Positions 1-10,960 are shown, counted from the stretch's first letter. The stretch: DNA of 64,000 bases from Silvibacterium dinghuense (GCF_004123295.1 NZ_SDMK01000002.1:310001-374000); one strand, 5' to 3'. Translations and numbers: made by a program. The notes: generated by a model not told the origin, from the letters alone.

Positions 1-771
1 CACCAGGGAACGGGAGCCTTCGGCCTCCAGGGTATCGTCGCCGGAGCCTCCTCGGTCTTCTTCGCGTACATCGGCTTCGATGCCGTTTCGACCGCGGCGC
101 AGGAGGCGAAGAATCCGCAGCGCGATATGCCGATCGGCATTCTCGGCTCGCTGGTGGTCTGCACCATCCTCTACATTCTGGTCTCGCTCACGCTGACCGG
201 CCTGGTCAATTACCACTCGCTGGATGTGGCCGAGCCGGTAGCGCTGGGCATCGACGTCACAGGTGTGACCTGGGGCAGTCTGCTGGTAAAGATTGGCGCG
301 GTCTTCGGCCTGGGCACAGTCATGCTGGTGATGCTCCTCGGTCAGTCGCGTGTCTTCTTCTCCATGTCGCGTGACGGGCTGCTGCCCAAGTGGGCCAGCT
401 CGATCCATCCTAAGTTCCGTACGCCGTGGATCTCGAACATCGTCGTCGGCACCATCGTGGCCTTTCTGCCCGCGCTGCTGCCCATCGACAAGCTCTCCGA
501 GATGGTGAACATGGGCACGTTGCTCGCTTTTGCCATCGTCTCGGCCGGCGTGTGGATTCTGCGTCGCCGTCACCCGGATCTCGAACGTCCCTTCAAGACG
601 CCGTTGGTGCCGCTGGTGCCGATCCTCGGCGTGCTGAGCGCGGGATATCTGATGCTCAACCTGCCCATGCTCACCTGGATCGTGGTGGGCGCGTGGCTGG
701 TGATCGGCCTAATCATTTACTTCACCTATTCGACGAAGCACAGCAAGGTGCAGGCAGGTCTGCTCAAGTAA
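1..771 (+). CDS. APC-family amino acid permease, 3' part
   Basis: The gene enters from the left edge with no start in the window; the frame is open from base 1 and 256 residues are visible. The first residues contain FFAYIGFDAVSTAAQEAKNP, typical of the cationic amino acid transporter branch of the APC superfamily (YfnA/CAT-like), just after a transmembrane helix. At least five further hydrophobic segments follow, ending in a short basic tail. It would carry amino acids across the inner membrane, probably as a proton symporter; the substrate cannot be read from this part. A strong hairpin terminator follows directly. Family is secure, substrate unknown. Confidence 0.9.
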   Translation, partial: HQGTGAFGLQGIVAGASSVFFAYIGFDAVSTAAQEAKNPQRDMPIGILGSLVVCTILYILVSLTLTGLVNYHSLDVAEPVALGIDVTGVTWGSLLVKIGAVFGLGTVMLVMLLGQSRVFFSMSRDGLLPKWASSIHPKFRTPWISNIVVGTIVAFLPALLPIDKLSEMVNMGTLLAFAIVSAGVWILRRRHPDLERPFKTPLVPLVPILGVLSAGYLMLNLPMLTWIVVGAWLVIGLIIYFTYSTKHSKVQAGLLK

Positions 772-790
772 GCCGCATTTTCAGAAAGCA

Positions 791-832
791 GAAGCCGCAA
801 TGGGATCGCCCCCATTGCGGCTTTCGCTTTTT
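791..832 (+). terminator. Rho-independent terminator of the permease gene
   Basis: A perfect 12-bp stem, 793-804 paired with 811-822, with a 6-nt loop, is followed by a T-rich stretch (ttcgctttt). It lies about 20 bp after the permease stop codon. Confidence 0.85.
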
Positions 833-1144
833 ACGGCAGCGCAACAGAATGCATCTATCTGCAGAGGGCGTGGTCTTGGAAGAATATTTGCCCGCGCAGC
901 AGGTTGCGATTTGAGCATTTCTCCTGAAGGTGTAGAGTACGGCGAGATCGCCAGTGCCGTTTTCTATCAAGGGAAACGGGATGGAACGTCTGAGGACTCC
1001 ACAGTATCAGGAGAAATGCTTTAGAGTTTGTGCAGTCATTGGCGCGCACGCGGGAGAAAACGCGTTCGCCGGTAGCGGAAAGCGCCAGCCCCGAAGGGCT
1101 GGCCGGGACACGAGGGAGTGCGGCAAGTGAGAAGATGTCCGGCC
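833..1144. other. Intergenic leader before the GH13 gene
   Basis: About 310 bp without a convincing gene. The only structure seen is a hairpin near the 3' end, with 8-bp arms 1084-1091 and 1096-1103 around CGAA and no T-run, lying in the leader of the GH13 gene. No clear promoter was recognised. Confidence 0.4.
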
Positions 1145-4100
1145 ATGGAGTTCCATATCTCGCGTGAGGCGCGGCAGAAGTACGACGTCGACGAGACGCT
1201 GTTCAGCTACACCGGCAACGTAGTCTTTGCCAACCTTGCGGCCAGCAGGGAACTGGCTGCGAAGGTGAATAAGGTACGAGGCGCCGATCTCGCGCCTGAG
1301 CGGGCCATACACGCAGCGGCGCTCTTTGCCATGGGACTCATCGACGAGCTCAGCCACGCGATCATCGCGCGCTTCCGCACCATGCAGGACCCGGGCGTAT
1401 TGACTGAAGCGCTTCGCTGGTTCGGCGAACGGCAGAATCAGCCCGAAGTGGAAAAGCTGCTGCGCACCTTCACCAGCCAGTTTCCGAATACGCCGATTTA
1501 TCGCGGCGAGATCACCGTGGAGCAGTGGCTGGATGGCGTCACGGAGGATCTGCCCAATCGCGAGGCGGCTTTCGAGGAGCTGGTGCTGCTGTGGCTGGCG
1601 AACGTCAATCCCGCATTCCGCCCCTTCCGCGAATTCTTCGATGATCGGAAGCTGAGCGAGCAAACCGTCTATAAGGAAGTGACACCGGAGCTCGATACGT
1701 ATTTCGCGACACGCCCGCGGATCACCCTGGAAGGCGGGACACTGCTCGAAGCGCTGAAGGCGCCCATGCTCGCTTCGCCTGATTCGCTCAGCGGACAACT
1801 TTCCTACATTGGCGAGCACTGGGGGGAACACCTGGGCCCGGAGCTGGACAAGGCCCTCCGGCAAACATTGCTGGCCATGGATGTGCTCAAGGAAGAAGAG
1901 ATCGCCATCTGGCTGCAGTTTCATCCCCCATCTGCTTCGAAGTGGCATGAGTACCGCGCCGACCAGGGCTGGGGCGCGGAGGGTTTCGAAGGCGACGAGT
2001 TCCAGGGTTTTATGCATGCGCATGGAGTCATGTCCGGCTCCGGCATGCCGGAATATGAAGCCTTCAGCCCGGATACGGACTGGATGCCGAATGTCGTGCT
2101 CATCGCCAAGAGTACCTATGTGTGGCTCGAACAGCTCTCGAAGAAATACGGCCGCCACATCGCGCGGCTCGACCAGATTCCGGATGAGGAGCTGGAGCTG
2201 CTGGCCCGGCGCGGCCTGAATGGTCTCTGGCTGATCGGCCTGTGGGAACGCAGCGATGCTTCACAAACCATCAAGCGGATGCGTGGGCAGATCGACGCGG
2301 TGGCTTCAGCGTACTCGCTCAAGGACTACGCCATTGCCCAGGACATCGGCGGCTATCTCTCTTATACGAACCTGCGCGACCGTGCCGCGCGCTATGGCAT
2401 TCGCCTGGCCAGCGACATGGTGCCGAACCACATGGGCATCGATTCGTACTGGGTCATGGACCACCCGGACTGGTTTCTCACCCGCCCCGACTCGCCCTAT
2501 CCGTCGTACACGTTTGAAGGTCCGGATCTCTCGAACGATCCGCGCGTCGAGATCAAGATCGAGGATCACTACTACGATCAGACGGATGCCGCAGTGGTCT
2601 TTCGTCGCCGCGATCGCTGGACCGGGCACACGGAGTACATCTACCACGGCAATGACGGCACGCAGTTCGCCTGGAACGATACCGCGCAGCTCGACTACTC
2701 CAAGGCGCATGTCCGCGAGCAGGTCATCCAGACCATCCTGCATGTGGCGCGGCAGTTTCCCATCATCCGCTTCGACGCGGCCATGACGCTTGCGAAGAAA
2801 CACGTGCAGCGACTGTGGTTCCCGCTGCCGGGGGCGGGGGGAGCCATTCCGTCACGGGCCGAATTCGCCATGACGCAGGAGCAGTTCGACGCGCTGATGC
2901 CGCATGAGTTCTGGCGCGAGGTCGTGGATCGCGTCGCTGCCGAAGTCCCAGGCACGCTGCTGCTGGCCGAAGCCTTCTGGCTGCTCGAAGGCTATTTCGT
3001 CCGCACGCTGGGCATGCACCGCGTCTACAACAGCGCGTTCATGAACATGCTGCGCGATGAGGAGAACGCGAAATATCGTTCCTATCTGCAAAAGACCATT
3101 GAGTTCGATGCCGATATTCTCAAGCGCTACGTGAACTTCATGAGTAATCCCGATGAAAGAACGGCGATTGATCAATTCGGGACCGGCGACAAATACTTCG
3201 GTGTCTGCACCATGATGGCGACCTTGCCCGGCCTGCCCATGTTCGGCCACGGGCAGATCGAAGCCTTCACCGAGAAGTACGGCATGGAGTTCAAGAAAGC
3301 CCGCTACGACGAATGGCCGAATGAGGATCTCGTCGCCCGGCATATGCGGGAGATCGCGCCGCTGCTCAAGAACCGCGCGCTTTTTGCCGAAAGCCAGAAC
3401 TTCGCTTTCTACGACTTCTGGACCGAGAGCGGCACGGTCGACGAGAACGTCTTCGCCTATTCCAACCGCCGGGGAGATCAGCGAGCGCTGGTTCTCTTCC
3501 ACAATCGTTATGGCGAGACGCAGGGCACAGTACACAACGCGACCCCGATGATGGACAAGGGCGCAGGTGGACTGGTGCAGCGGCGTCTGCACGAGGCGCT
3601 GGCACTGCCGTCTGGCAACGGCGCAATCCTGGCCTGCGAGGATACAGCCTCCGGACTGAAGTATCTCTTCCGTGCCGGAGCCATCGAGCACCACGGCCTC
3701 CGCTTCGAGCTGCGTGCCTACCAGTACGCGGTGTTGCAGGGCTGGCGGGTGATGGTGCCCACGGCGGAATATCCATGGGATCAGTTGTGCGACGTACTCG
3801 GCGGCGCAGGCGTGCGTGATCTGGACGAGGCACTGGTACGCCTGCGGCTCCGGCCCGTCCACGAGGCGCTGAAAGAGGCACTGAGCCCGGTGCTGGTCGA
3901 GGGCTTTATCGAGACCGTGGAAGCCACCGCAGCGCCTGCAAGGATCAACAAAGCAGAGACGCAGGCCACTCCTGCAGCAGGTTCTGTTTTTGTCCTCGGG
4001 CTTGCTGACCGCGCAGAAGACTTCTACCGCCGGGTTTCGGAGAGGGTAGATCTTCCGCTCCCCGGGAAGGCTCTGCAGGAAAACCTCGACGGCCTTCAGA

Positions 4101-4780
4101 AGCTGCCGGGACTGCTTGAGAAGCTCAACGGCGAGGCTGCCGAGGGCGCGCGGCGCATCCTGCCGATGGCGCAAAGCGCGGAGCGTGCAAGCGCGCTATG
4201 GGCGCCAATCCTGGCCTGGCAGATGTTAACGTCACTGGCTTCGCAGCCTGAGGAGAGAGGGGAACTCTTTGACCGGCTGCGTCTACGGGAGGCGCTCGCA
4301 GAAGCCTTCTGGCGGCTGGGCCTAGTGGGCGAAGGCGCATGGCGGGCAGCGGCTCGGGTCCGCATCCTGCTCTCGGAAGAGTTTGCGGGCAGCGGCCTGG
4401 AGAGCGAGACAGAGACGCGGAACTCCCACTTCTGGGAAGATCCGGAGGTTCGCTGGCTGCTGGCGGTGAATGAGTCCGACGGTATCGCCTATTTCAACCA
4501 GGAATGCCTGGAGGAACTCTTCTGGTGGGTCCAGCTTCCCGGTCTTCTGTCCGGTGAGGAGACAGCGGCAGACATCACGGAGCGCTTCACCCTGTGGATG
4601 CAGCGGGCCGAGGAGTCAGGCTTCCAGCTGGAAGCGTTCCTCAAGCCAGAGCAGGAAGAAGCCAAGGATGCCGAAGCGGAGGAGAGTGAGGTCTCCGAGA
4701 CAGTGAAAATGGTCGAGATTGCGGAGGATAAACCTGTAATCGAAGAGGAACCGGCCAGCAGCAAAGCGGGCGTGGAATAG
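1145..4780 (+). CDS. Very large GH13 (alpha-amylase superfamily) protein
   Basis: 1211 residues. The central part (about residues 355-770) is a GH13 TIM barrel: region I DMVPNH, nucleophile Asp544 in RFDAAM, acid/base Glu609 in LLLAEAFW, and Asp670 in NFMSNPDE, where the usual NHD is NPD. The catalytic triad therefore looks complete. About 350 N-terminal residues are largely helical with no recognised domain; about 400 residues after the barrel are helix-rich and end in a Glu/Lys-rich acidic tail. No signal peptide is visible, so it is probably cytoplasmic and acts on alpha-glucans or maltodextrins. Start: the ATG at 1145 gives MEFHISREAR, which I recall as the family N terminus; GTG at 1127, with GAGGGAG 8 bp upstream, is an alternative. 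Its exact reaction (hydrolase or transferase) is unknown. Confidence 0.85.
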   Translation: MEFHISREARQKYDVDETLFSYTGNVVFANLAASRELAAKVNKVRGADLAPERAIHAAALFAMGLIDELSHAIIARFRTMQDPGVLTEALRWFGERQNQPEVEKLLRTFTSQFPNTPIYRGEITVEQWLDGVTEDLPNREAAFEELVLLWLANVNPAFRPFREFFDDRKLSEQTVYKEVTPELDTYFATRPRITLEGGTLLEALKAPMLASPDSLSGQLSYIGEHWGEHLGPELDKALRQTLLAMDVLKEEEIAIWLQFHPPSASKWHEYRADQGWGAEGFEGDEFQGFMHAHGVMSGSGMPEYEAFSPDTDWMPNVVLIAKSTYVWLEQLSKKYGRHIARLDQIPDEELELLARRGLNGLWLIGLWERSDASQTIKRMRGQIDAVASAYSLKDYAIAQDIGGYLSYTNLRDRAARYGIRLASDMVPNHMGIDSYWVMDHPDWFLTRPDSPYPSYTFEGPDLSNDPRVEIKIEDHYYDQTDAAVVFRRRDRWTGHTEYIYHGNDGTQFAWNDTAQLDYSKAHVREQVIQTILHVARQFPIIRFDAAMTLAKKHVQRLWFPLPGAGGAIPSRAEFAMTQEQFDALMPHEFWREVVDRVAAEVPGTLLLAEAFWLLEGYFVRTLGMHRVYNSAFMNMLRDEENAKYRSYLQKTIEFDADILKRYVNFMSNPDERTAIDQFGTGDKYFGVCTMMATLPGLPMFGHGQIEAFTEKYGMEFKKARYDEWPNEDLVARHMREIAPLLKNRALFAESQNFAFYDFWTESGTVDENVFAYSNRRGDQRALVLFHNRYGETQGTVHNATPMMDKGAGGLVQRRLHEALALPSGNGAILACEDTASGLKYLFRAGAIEHHGLRFELRAYQYAVLQGWRVMVPTAEYPWDQLCDVLGGAGVRDLDEALVRLRLRPVHEALKEALSPVLVEGFIETVEATAAPARINKAETQATPAAGSVFVLGLADRAEDFYRRVSERVDLPLPGKALQENLDGLQKLPGLLEKLNGEAAEGARRILPMAQSAERASALWAPILAWQMLTSLASQPEERGELFDRLRLREALAEAFWRLGLVGEGAWRAAARVRILLSEEFAGSGLESETETRNSHFWEDPEVRWLLAVNESDGIAYFNQECLEELFWWVQLPGLLSGEETAADITERFTLWMQRAEESGFQLEAFLKPEQEEAKDAEAEESEVSETVKMVEIAEDKPVIEEEPASSKAGVE

Positions 4781-4805
4781 GGCAGCAGTTCCGCGACGAT
4801 TGCAA

Positions 4806-4837
4806 ACTTCCCCTCAAGCTTTTGCTTGAGGGGAAGT
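4806..4837. terminator. Bidirectional terminator between convergent genes
   Basis: A perfect 14-bp stem, 4806-4819 with 4824-4837, around a TTTT loop. It sits between the GH13 gene (+) and the sugar transporter gene (-). No long T-run follows, but the position and stability fit a shared terminator. Confidence 0.7.
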
Positions 4838-4870
4838 ATCTGTAAGGCGAAAGCGCCCTGCGTGCAGCAG

Positions 4871-6199
4871 TTACTCGATGCCGAGCTTCTTCTGCATCTG
4901 CTCGAGGGAAATGCCCTTGGTCTCGGGATAGACGAAGAGCACGACAAAGAACTGCAGCGCCATCATGGCCGCGAAGAACGCGAAGGGCGCTCCGGCCGAG
5001 TGCTTCGCCACCGGCGGGAAGGCGAAGGAGATGGCGGCGTTCATGATCCAGTGCGAAGAGCTGCCCAGGCTCTGCCCCTTGGCGCGAACGCGCGTGGGAA
5101 AGACTTCGCTGATATAAACCCAGATCACCGATCCCTGCGAGATCGCGAAGAAGAAGATAAAGCCGACGATGAGCCACAGCAGGGCATCCTGGTGCTGGTG
5201 CGTGTGGAAGACATAGGCAACACCGGCCAGTGCAACCGTGGTGCCGACCGAGCCGACGAGCAGCAGCGTCTTGCGGCCCAGCTTATCGATCACGCTCATG
5301 GCCAGCAGCGTCGCGACCAGATTCATCAGGCCGACGAGCACCGATTGTTTATCCCCGGAGAGCTTGCTGAAGCCCGCTGAATTGAAGATCGACGGCAGGT
5401 AATACAGGATCGCGTTGATGCCCGAGAGCTGGTTGAAGCAGCCAATGCTGGCCGCAAGAAAGATGGGCAGCCAGTACTTCTTGCGGAAGAGCGGCTCGTT
5501 CCGCGATGCCCGCTCGAGGTGGATCGAATCGACGATCTCCTTGAGTTCCTGTTCGGTGTTCGTCGAGCCCATCATGCGAAGAACTTCGCGGGCCTCATCC
5601 ACGCGGCTCTGGGTCACGAGCCAGCGTGAGCTGCGCGGAATGCCGAAGAGCAGTACGAGAAAGAGCAGCGCAGGGAGTGCTGCCACGCCCAGCTGCCAGC
5701 GCCATTCCAGGGCGCCAAGGTTCATGCCGGCGATCAGGAAGTTGGAGGCATACGCCAGCAGAATGCCGATGACGATATTGATCTGGAAGAGCCCGACGAG
5801 CCGTCCGCGCCATTGCGCCGGCGCAAGCTCGGCGATATAGACCGGGCCGAGCACCGAAGAGCCGCCGATGCCCAGGCCGCCGATGAAGCGGAATGCAATC
5901 AGCATCGGCCAGTTCCAGGCGAAGGCGCAACCTACGGCGGAGATCACGTAGAGGAAGGCCATGATGCGCAGCGCCTCACGTCCACCGATCTTCTGGCCGA
6001 GTTCGCCGGAGGTCATCGCCCCGATCACTGTGCCGAAGAGCGCGATCGAAACGGTGAGCCCAAGCTTGAAGGCGGAAAGATGAAAGACGTCGGTGAGCTG
6101 CTGCGTTGTGCCGGAGATGACGGCCGTATCGAAGCCGAAGAGCAGGCCGCCCAGAGCGCCGACAAGCGTGCCTTTTGCGAGATAGTAGTTGATTCGCAT
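4871..6199 (-). CDS. MFS sugar porter (XylE/GlcP-like)
   Basis: 442 residues with 12 predicted transmembrane helices. The N-terminal GALGGLLFGFDTAVISG motif, the GG-R signature after helix 2, PVYIAELAPAQWRGRL after helix 4 and PETKG near the C terminus are marks of the sugar porter family of the Major Facilitator Superfamily. It should bring a hexose or pentose into the cell with protons. It lies 102 bp downstream of the ROK glucokinase gene on the same strand, so glucose or a related hexose is the likely substrate: uptake followed by phosphorylation. Expression would come from the operator-controlled promoter upstream of the kinase gene. Family certain, substrate inferred. Confidence 0.93.
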   Translation of the reverse strand: MRINYYLAKGTLVGALGGLLFGFDTAVISGTTQQLTDVFHLSAFKLGLTVSIALFGTVIGAMTSGELGQKIGGREALRIMAFLYVISAVGCAFAWNWPMLIAFRFIGGLGIGGSSVLGPVYIAELAPAQWRGRLVGLFQINIVIGILLAYASNFLIAGMNLGALEWRWQLGVAALPALLFLVLLFGIPRSSRWLVTQSRVDEAREVLRMMGSTNTEQELKEIVDSIHLERASRNEPLFRKKYWLPIFLAASIGCFNQLSGINAILYYLPSIFNSAGFSKLSGDKQSVLVGLMNLVATLLAMSVIDKLGRKTLLLVGSVGTTVALAGVAYVFHTHQHQDALLWLIVGFIFFFAISQGSVIWVYISEVFPTRVRAKGQSLGSSSHWIMNAAISFAFPPVAKHSAGAPFAFFAAMMALQFFVVLFVYPETKGISLEQMQKKLGIE

Positions 6200-6301
6200 C
6201 CTGGCGAAGAGGTCCTTCCCAGAGGATTGGCCCAGGTATGGGCCCGGATAGTGATTGGGCCCGTGATCGCGAGCCCGGCCTAAAAACCTTAGATCGGAAG
6301 C

Positions 6302-7309
6302 TTAGTTGGCTTCTAATTCGAGAAAGGGAAGAATACATGCGCCGAGCAACCCTGCGTCAGGGCCAAGCTCTGCGGGGAGAACTCGCGTCGCTCCGCGCGG
6401 ATGGCCGGCGGCAATCTTGCTGCCAGGTGCAGTGAGACGGTAAACGTAGCTGCGGCGATTCAATTCTTCGAAGAGCGCGCCTTCCATCAGATGCCAGGCC
6501 TGAACCAGACCGCCGCCGAGAGTATAGAGAGGCAGGTTCAGCGTGTTGACGAGCGCAGCGAGTCCGATGCCGAGAGCGCGGCCTGCGTCGGCGAAGATGC
6601 GAGCGGCGTCGGCATTGCCGGCATCGGCCGCATGAGCCAGCGAGCGGGCTGTCCAGCGCGGAGCGCCTTCCGACTGCACAAGTTCAGGAGCCGAGCCATC
6701 GGCAATGCGCTCATACGCAATGCGGACGACGGCAGTGGCCGAGGCGTAGAGCTCAAGGCAGCCGTTGCTGCCGCAGGTGCATGCGGGGCCATCGACATAA
6801 ATGGTTGCGTGACCGGCTTCCCCGGCCATGCCGTGCGCGCCATCCCATACACGGCCATTCAGGATGATGCCGTTGCCGACGCCCGTGCCGAGCGTCAGCA
6901 TGCAGAGGGAATCGAGGCCGAGGCTCTTGCCGAGTCCGAGCCGAACTTCCGCGAGAGCGGCGAGATTCGCATCCGATTCGACGATCACGTCGCGCCGCAG
7001 GCGGGCATCGAGGCGAGCCTTCAGTTCAAAGCCATCCCAGCCAGGAAAATTGGGAAGGTTATGCAGGCGGCCGGTTGGAAGTTCGAGCGGTCCCGGAGTG
7101 CCGACACCGACACCCACCAATGTGTGGGCGGACGAGAAGCGTGCTTCGAGGGTTTCGATGGCCTGACACATATCCTCGAGGACCGCGTCACGACCGGCGG
7201 CTAAACGGGTAGGCAGGAGGATGGAATCGAGGATGGAATCCGCTTCGGTATAAGCTGCGATTCGAAGATTCGTGCCTCCGAGATCGACGCCGATGCTGTA
7301 TTGTGCCAC
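6302..7309 (-). CDS. ROK-family glucokinase
   Basis: 335 residues. The N-terminal phosphate motif GVDLGGTNLRIA, the sugar-binding stretch with NFPGWDGF, the catalytic region ESDANLAALAE, the GTGVGNGII loop and the zinc-binding CTCGSNGCLE (the CxCGxxGCxE ROK signature, preceded by GEAGH) are all present. It phosphorylates glucose, or possibly another hexose, with ATP in the cytoplasm. No N-terminal DNA-binding helix-turn-helix is present, so it is a kinase rather than a ROK repressor. The start is a GTG at 7309 with AGAGG five bases upstream. It is the first gene of a likely two-gene operon with the sugar porter. Confidence 0.92.
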   Translation of the reverse strand: MAQYSIGVDLGGTNLRIAAYTEADSILDSILLPTRLAAGRDAVLEDMCQAIETLEARFSSAHTLVGVGVGTPGPLELPTGRLHNLPNFPGWDGFELKARLDARLRRDVIVESDANLAALAEVRLGLGKSLGLDSLCMLTLGTGVGNGIILNGRVWDGAHGMAGEAGHATIYVDGPACTCGSNGCLELYASATAVVRIAYERIADGSAPELVQSEGAPRWTARSLAHAADAGNADAARIFADAGRALGIGLAALVNTLNLPLYTLGGGLVQAWHLMEGALFEELNRRSYVYRLTAPGSKIAAGHPRGATRVLPAELGPDAGLLGACILPFLELEAN

Positions 7310-7392
7310 TTCAACCTCTTTTCAGATGAGCGGGCGATACCCCGTCCCTGGGTGGCAAAACTGCCTTCTATTGGAACGCCAAAACTGCACCC

Positions 7393-7421
7393 ATGGTATC
7401 GATACCGAGCCGGAAATTCAA
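7393..7421 (-). promoter_or_regulatory. Promoter overlapped by a LacI-type operator
   Basis: Read on the minus strand, TTGAAT (7416-7421) and TACCAT (7393-7398) are spaced 17 bp apart and resemble sigma70 -35 and -10 boxes. The perfect palindrome GGTATCGATACC (7395-7406) covers the -10 box. A palindrome with a central CG is the usual form of a LacI/GalR-family operator, so repression of the glucokinase/sugar-porter unit in the absence of its sugar is likely. No LacI-type gene lies in this window. Confidence 0.65.
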
Positions 7422-7485
7422 GCAACTTCAGTAGTTAGACGCTATGAAAAATGGAAAGTTTGAGGCCGGACTGCACCGTCCGGCT

Positions 7486-7525
7486 CGAAAAAGACACAGG
7501 CTGCGCGGAAGGCGCAGCCTGTGTC
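7486..7525 (-). terminator. Terminator of the peptidoglycan-binding protein gene
   Basis: A perfect 14-bp stem, 7493-7506 with 7512-7525, and a 5-nt loop, followed on the minus strand by TTTTT (7488-7492). A second small GC hairpin lies just beyond (about 7464-7484). Confidence 0.85.
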
Positions 7526-7545
7526 CATGCAGAAAAACTGGCCGT

Positions 7546-8025
7546 TCAATTTTGGATGGAATGCGTCTCGGCCAGAGAGTTCGCGGCATAGGCCGATCTC
7601 TGGGGCAGAGCTGTGGTATCGGCTTTCGCAGTGGCGGAGTCCGCAGGCTGATTCGGTCCCAGTCCCAGCTTGATGAGCGCGCGGGAATCGGGGGTGAGCT
7701 TGGTCTGCCAGCCGTGATCGGACTGGTACCGGATCATGGCCGCCTGGGTATCTGCATCCCACTGGCCGCTGGGCGTGCCGGTAAGGTAGTTCTCGCGGAT
7801 GAGCGCCGTCTGAATCTCTCTGGCGCGATCGGAATCGATGCCGCGCTGGCCCTGAATGACATGGTGCACAGCGACGTGCTTGGCCTTCTTCGAAGAGGTC
7901 TTGTGATGTCCGGAGGTAGGGGCGCGATGTGCTCGGCTGGCCACGGCAGGTGTGACCGCCAGCGCCGTCATGAGAAGAAATGACTTGCAGGCTCGAAAAG
8001 AAAGCATGCTTGGGAGGAACCTCAT
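7546..8025 (-). CDS. Secreted peptidoglycan-binding-domain protein
   Basis: 159 residues. The first 30 or so residues form a signal peptide (basic start, hydrophobic SFLLMTALAVTPAVA). A Lys/His-rich stretch follows, then about 60 residues resembling the PG_binding_1 fold: two short helices, IQTALIRENYLTG, then WDADTQAAMIRYQSDHG. Such modules bind peptidoglycan in the periplasm. No catalytic domain is attached, so the protein may anchor or modulate a partner. The start at 8025 is the longest reading; ATG at 8007 is possible, and neither has a clear ribosome-binding site. A strong terminator follows, so it appears to be a single-gene unit. Confidence 0.75.
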   Translation of the reverse strand: MRFLPSMLSFRACKSFLLMTALAVTPAVASRAHRAPTSGHHKTSSKKAKHVAVHHVIQGQRGIDSDRAREIQTALIRENYLTGTPSGQWDADTQAAMIRYQSDHGWQTKLTPDSRALIKLGLGPNQPADSATAKADTTALPQRSAYAANSLAETHSIQN

Positions 8026-8114
8026 TGACTGAAAATCGACGCTTAATCGTTAAACCATCATACCTGACGGGTACTGTCGCTCAGGCTAAAAGCAAATAAT
8101 CGGGAAATCAATAG

Positions 8115-8156
8115 AAAAACAAGGGCTCCCCGTTACTCCGGGGAGCCCTTGTTTTT
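8115..8156. terminator. Bidirectional terminator after the HtrA gene
   Basis: An 18-bp perfect inverted repeat (8115-8132 with 8139-8156) with A-run and T-run on its flanks. On the minus strand it directly follows the protease gene. Confidence 0.85.
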
Positions 8157-8168
8157 CCTGGTTCCATT

Positions 8169-9836
<1,668 letters not shown>

Positions 9837-10009
9837 CTCGGGTCTAACCTCGTGTCTTCCGTGAATCGGCATGAACGATGAGTGCGATCGGTGTGACTGT
9901 CTCCGCAGCCAGATGCATTCCTAAGTATAAATCTCCTGCGGAGGCGATGGTTGCCATGCCGGAGCCGGTTCTAGAGATAGACGAAGGATCGGTTGGTTGC
10001 GATGCATAA

Positions 10010-10960
10010 CTAAAGTATTGGCGCGGCCTCGTGGGCTGTTGCTTGGATGCGCGCGGGGATCAGTTCGGTTACAGCGATGCCTGCAAGGATGAGCAGCGCT
10101 CCGGATCCGGAGCGCAAACCGAGCCGCTCACGGAGAACGACAAAAGAAGTGAGCCAGGCGAAGACCGGCTCCAGGGTCAGCAGCAGTGCGGTGTGGGTCG
10201 CGGGCAGATATTGCTGTGCCCAGCTCTGGATGGTGAAGGCGGCCGCTGTCGCGAGCACGGCAGCGATGGCAATGGCAATCCATACGCGAGCGGAAAGATG
10301 CAGGTGAGGGTGCTCGAAGATGGGCAGGCTCAATGCCATGAAGAGGGTGGCGAAGCCGACCTGCAGCACTGCGAGCTGCTCGAAAGGAAATCGCGGCGAA
10401 AAATGCGCGAGGGCGAGCATATGGAAGGCGAATCCGAAGGCGCAGCCGAGTGAGAGCAGGTCTCCGAGATTGGCGGTGTGGAAATCGAGCGCGCCATGCG
10501 CCGGAGTGGTGAGCAGGACAATTCCGGTAAAGGCCAGCACCGCACCGAGGTAGGCATTCCAGGAGGGTGCGTGACTGCCCGCCGGGCGCAGGCGCGGAAA
10601 GATCAGCAGCATGGGCACGATCACCACCACCAGGCCGGTGATAAAGGCCGATTTCGCCGGGGTGGTAAGCCGCAGGCCGGCAGTCTGGAACTGGTAGCCC
10701 ATGGCAAGAAAGAATCCGACAACCGCTCCGGCCAGGATCGTCTTCCGGTTCAAACCGGCAAGGCGGCGTCCATAAATAGCTGCGAGGCAGATAGTGGCGA
10801 TCGCCATACGCAGCAGGTTGAAGAGCAGAGGCGATATGTCGGTAAGCGCGTCCTTGACGAGGACGAAGGTCGTACCCCAGATGAAGACCACAGCCAGCAT
10901 CAGGAGATGGGCGAGCGTCGAGCGGTTCTTCTCCGTGGCAGCGGCGGAGGCGGCATGCAT
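10010..10960 (-). CDS. EamA/DMT-superfamily transporter
   Basis: 316 residues with about ten hydrophobic segments in two repeats, the layout of the drug/metabolite transporter superfamily. The first EamA repeat begins with VFIWGTTFVLVKDALTDISP and the second repeat ends with EPVFAWLTSFVVLRERLG followed by a last helix, both typical. It probably exports a metabolite or amino acid from the inner membrane; the substrate cannot be predicted. I chose ATG 10960, which starts just before the first helix. A longer frame continues upstream, but it would run into the divergent MFS gene and shows no coding character. The two starts are 97 bp apart, so they share a promoter region. Confidence 0.88.
   Translation of the reverse strand: MHAASAAATEKNRSTLAHLLMLAVVFIWGTTFVLVKDALTDISPLLFNLLRMAIATICLAAIYGRRLAGLNRKTILAGAVVGFFLAMGYQFQTAGLRLTTPAKSAFITGLVVVIVPMLLIFPRLRPAGSHAPSWNAYLGAVLAFTGIVLLTTPAHGALDFHTANLGDLLSLGCAFGFAFHMLALAHFSPRFPFEQLAVLQVGFATLFMALSLPIFEHPHLHLSARVWIAIAIAAVLATAAAFTIQSWAQQYLPATHTALLLTLEPVFAWLTSFVVLRERLGLRSGSGALLILAGIAVTELIPARIQATAHEAAPIL

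Noticed and set aside
1084-1103. 8-bp hairpin before the GH13 gene as a terminator
   Set aside because: No T-run follows and it lies just upstream of the start; it may be a leader structure at most.
1007-2158. Long open frame on the minus strand inside the GH13 gene
   Set aside because: It is the mirror of the GH13 frame in GC-rich DNA, has no domain and no ribosome-binding site.
2852-4174. 440-codon minus-strand frame opposite the GH13 gene
   Set aside because: Antisense shadow of a strongly supported gene; low-complexity product without a known fold.
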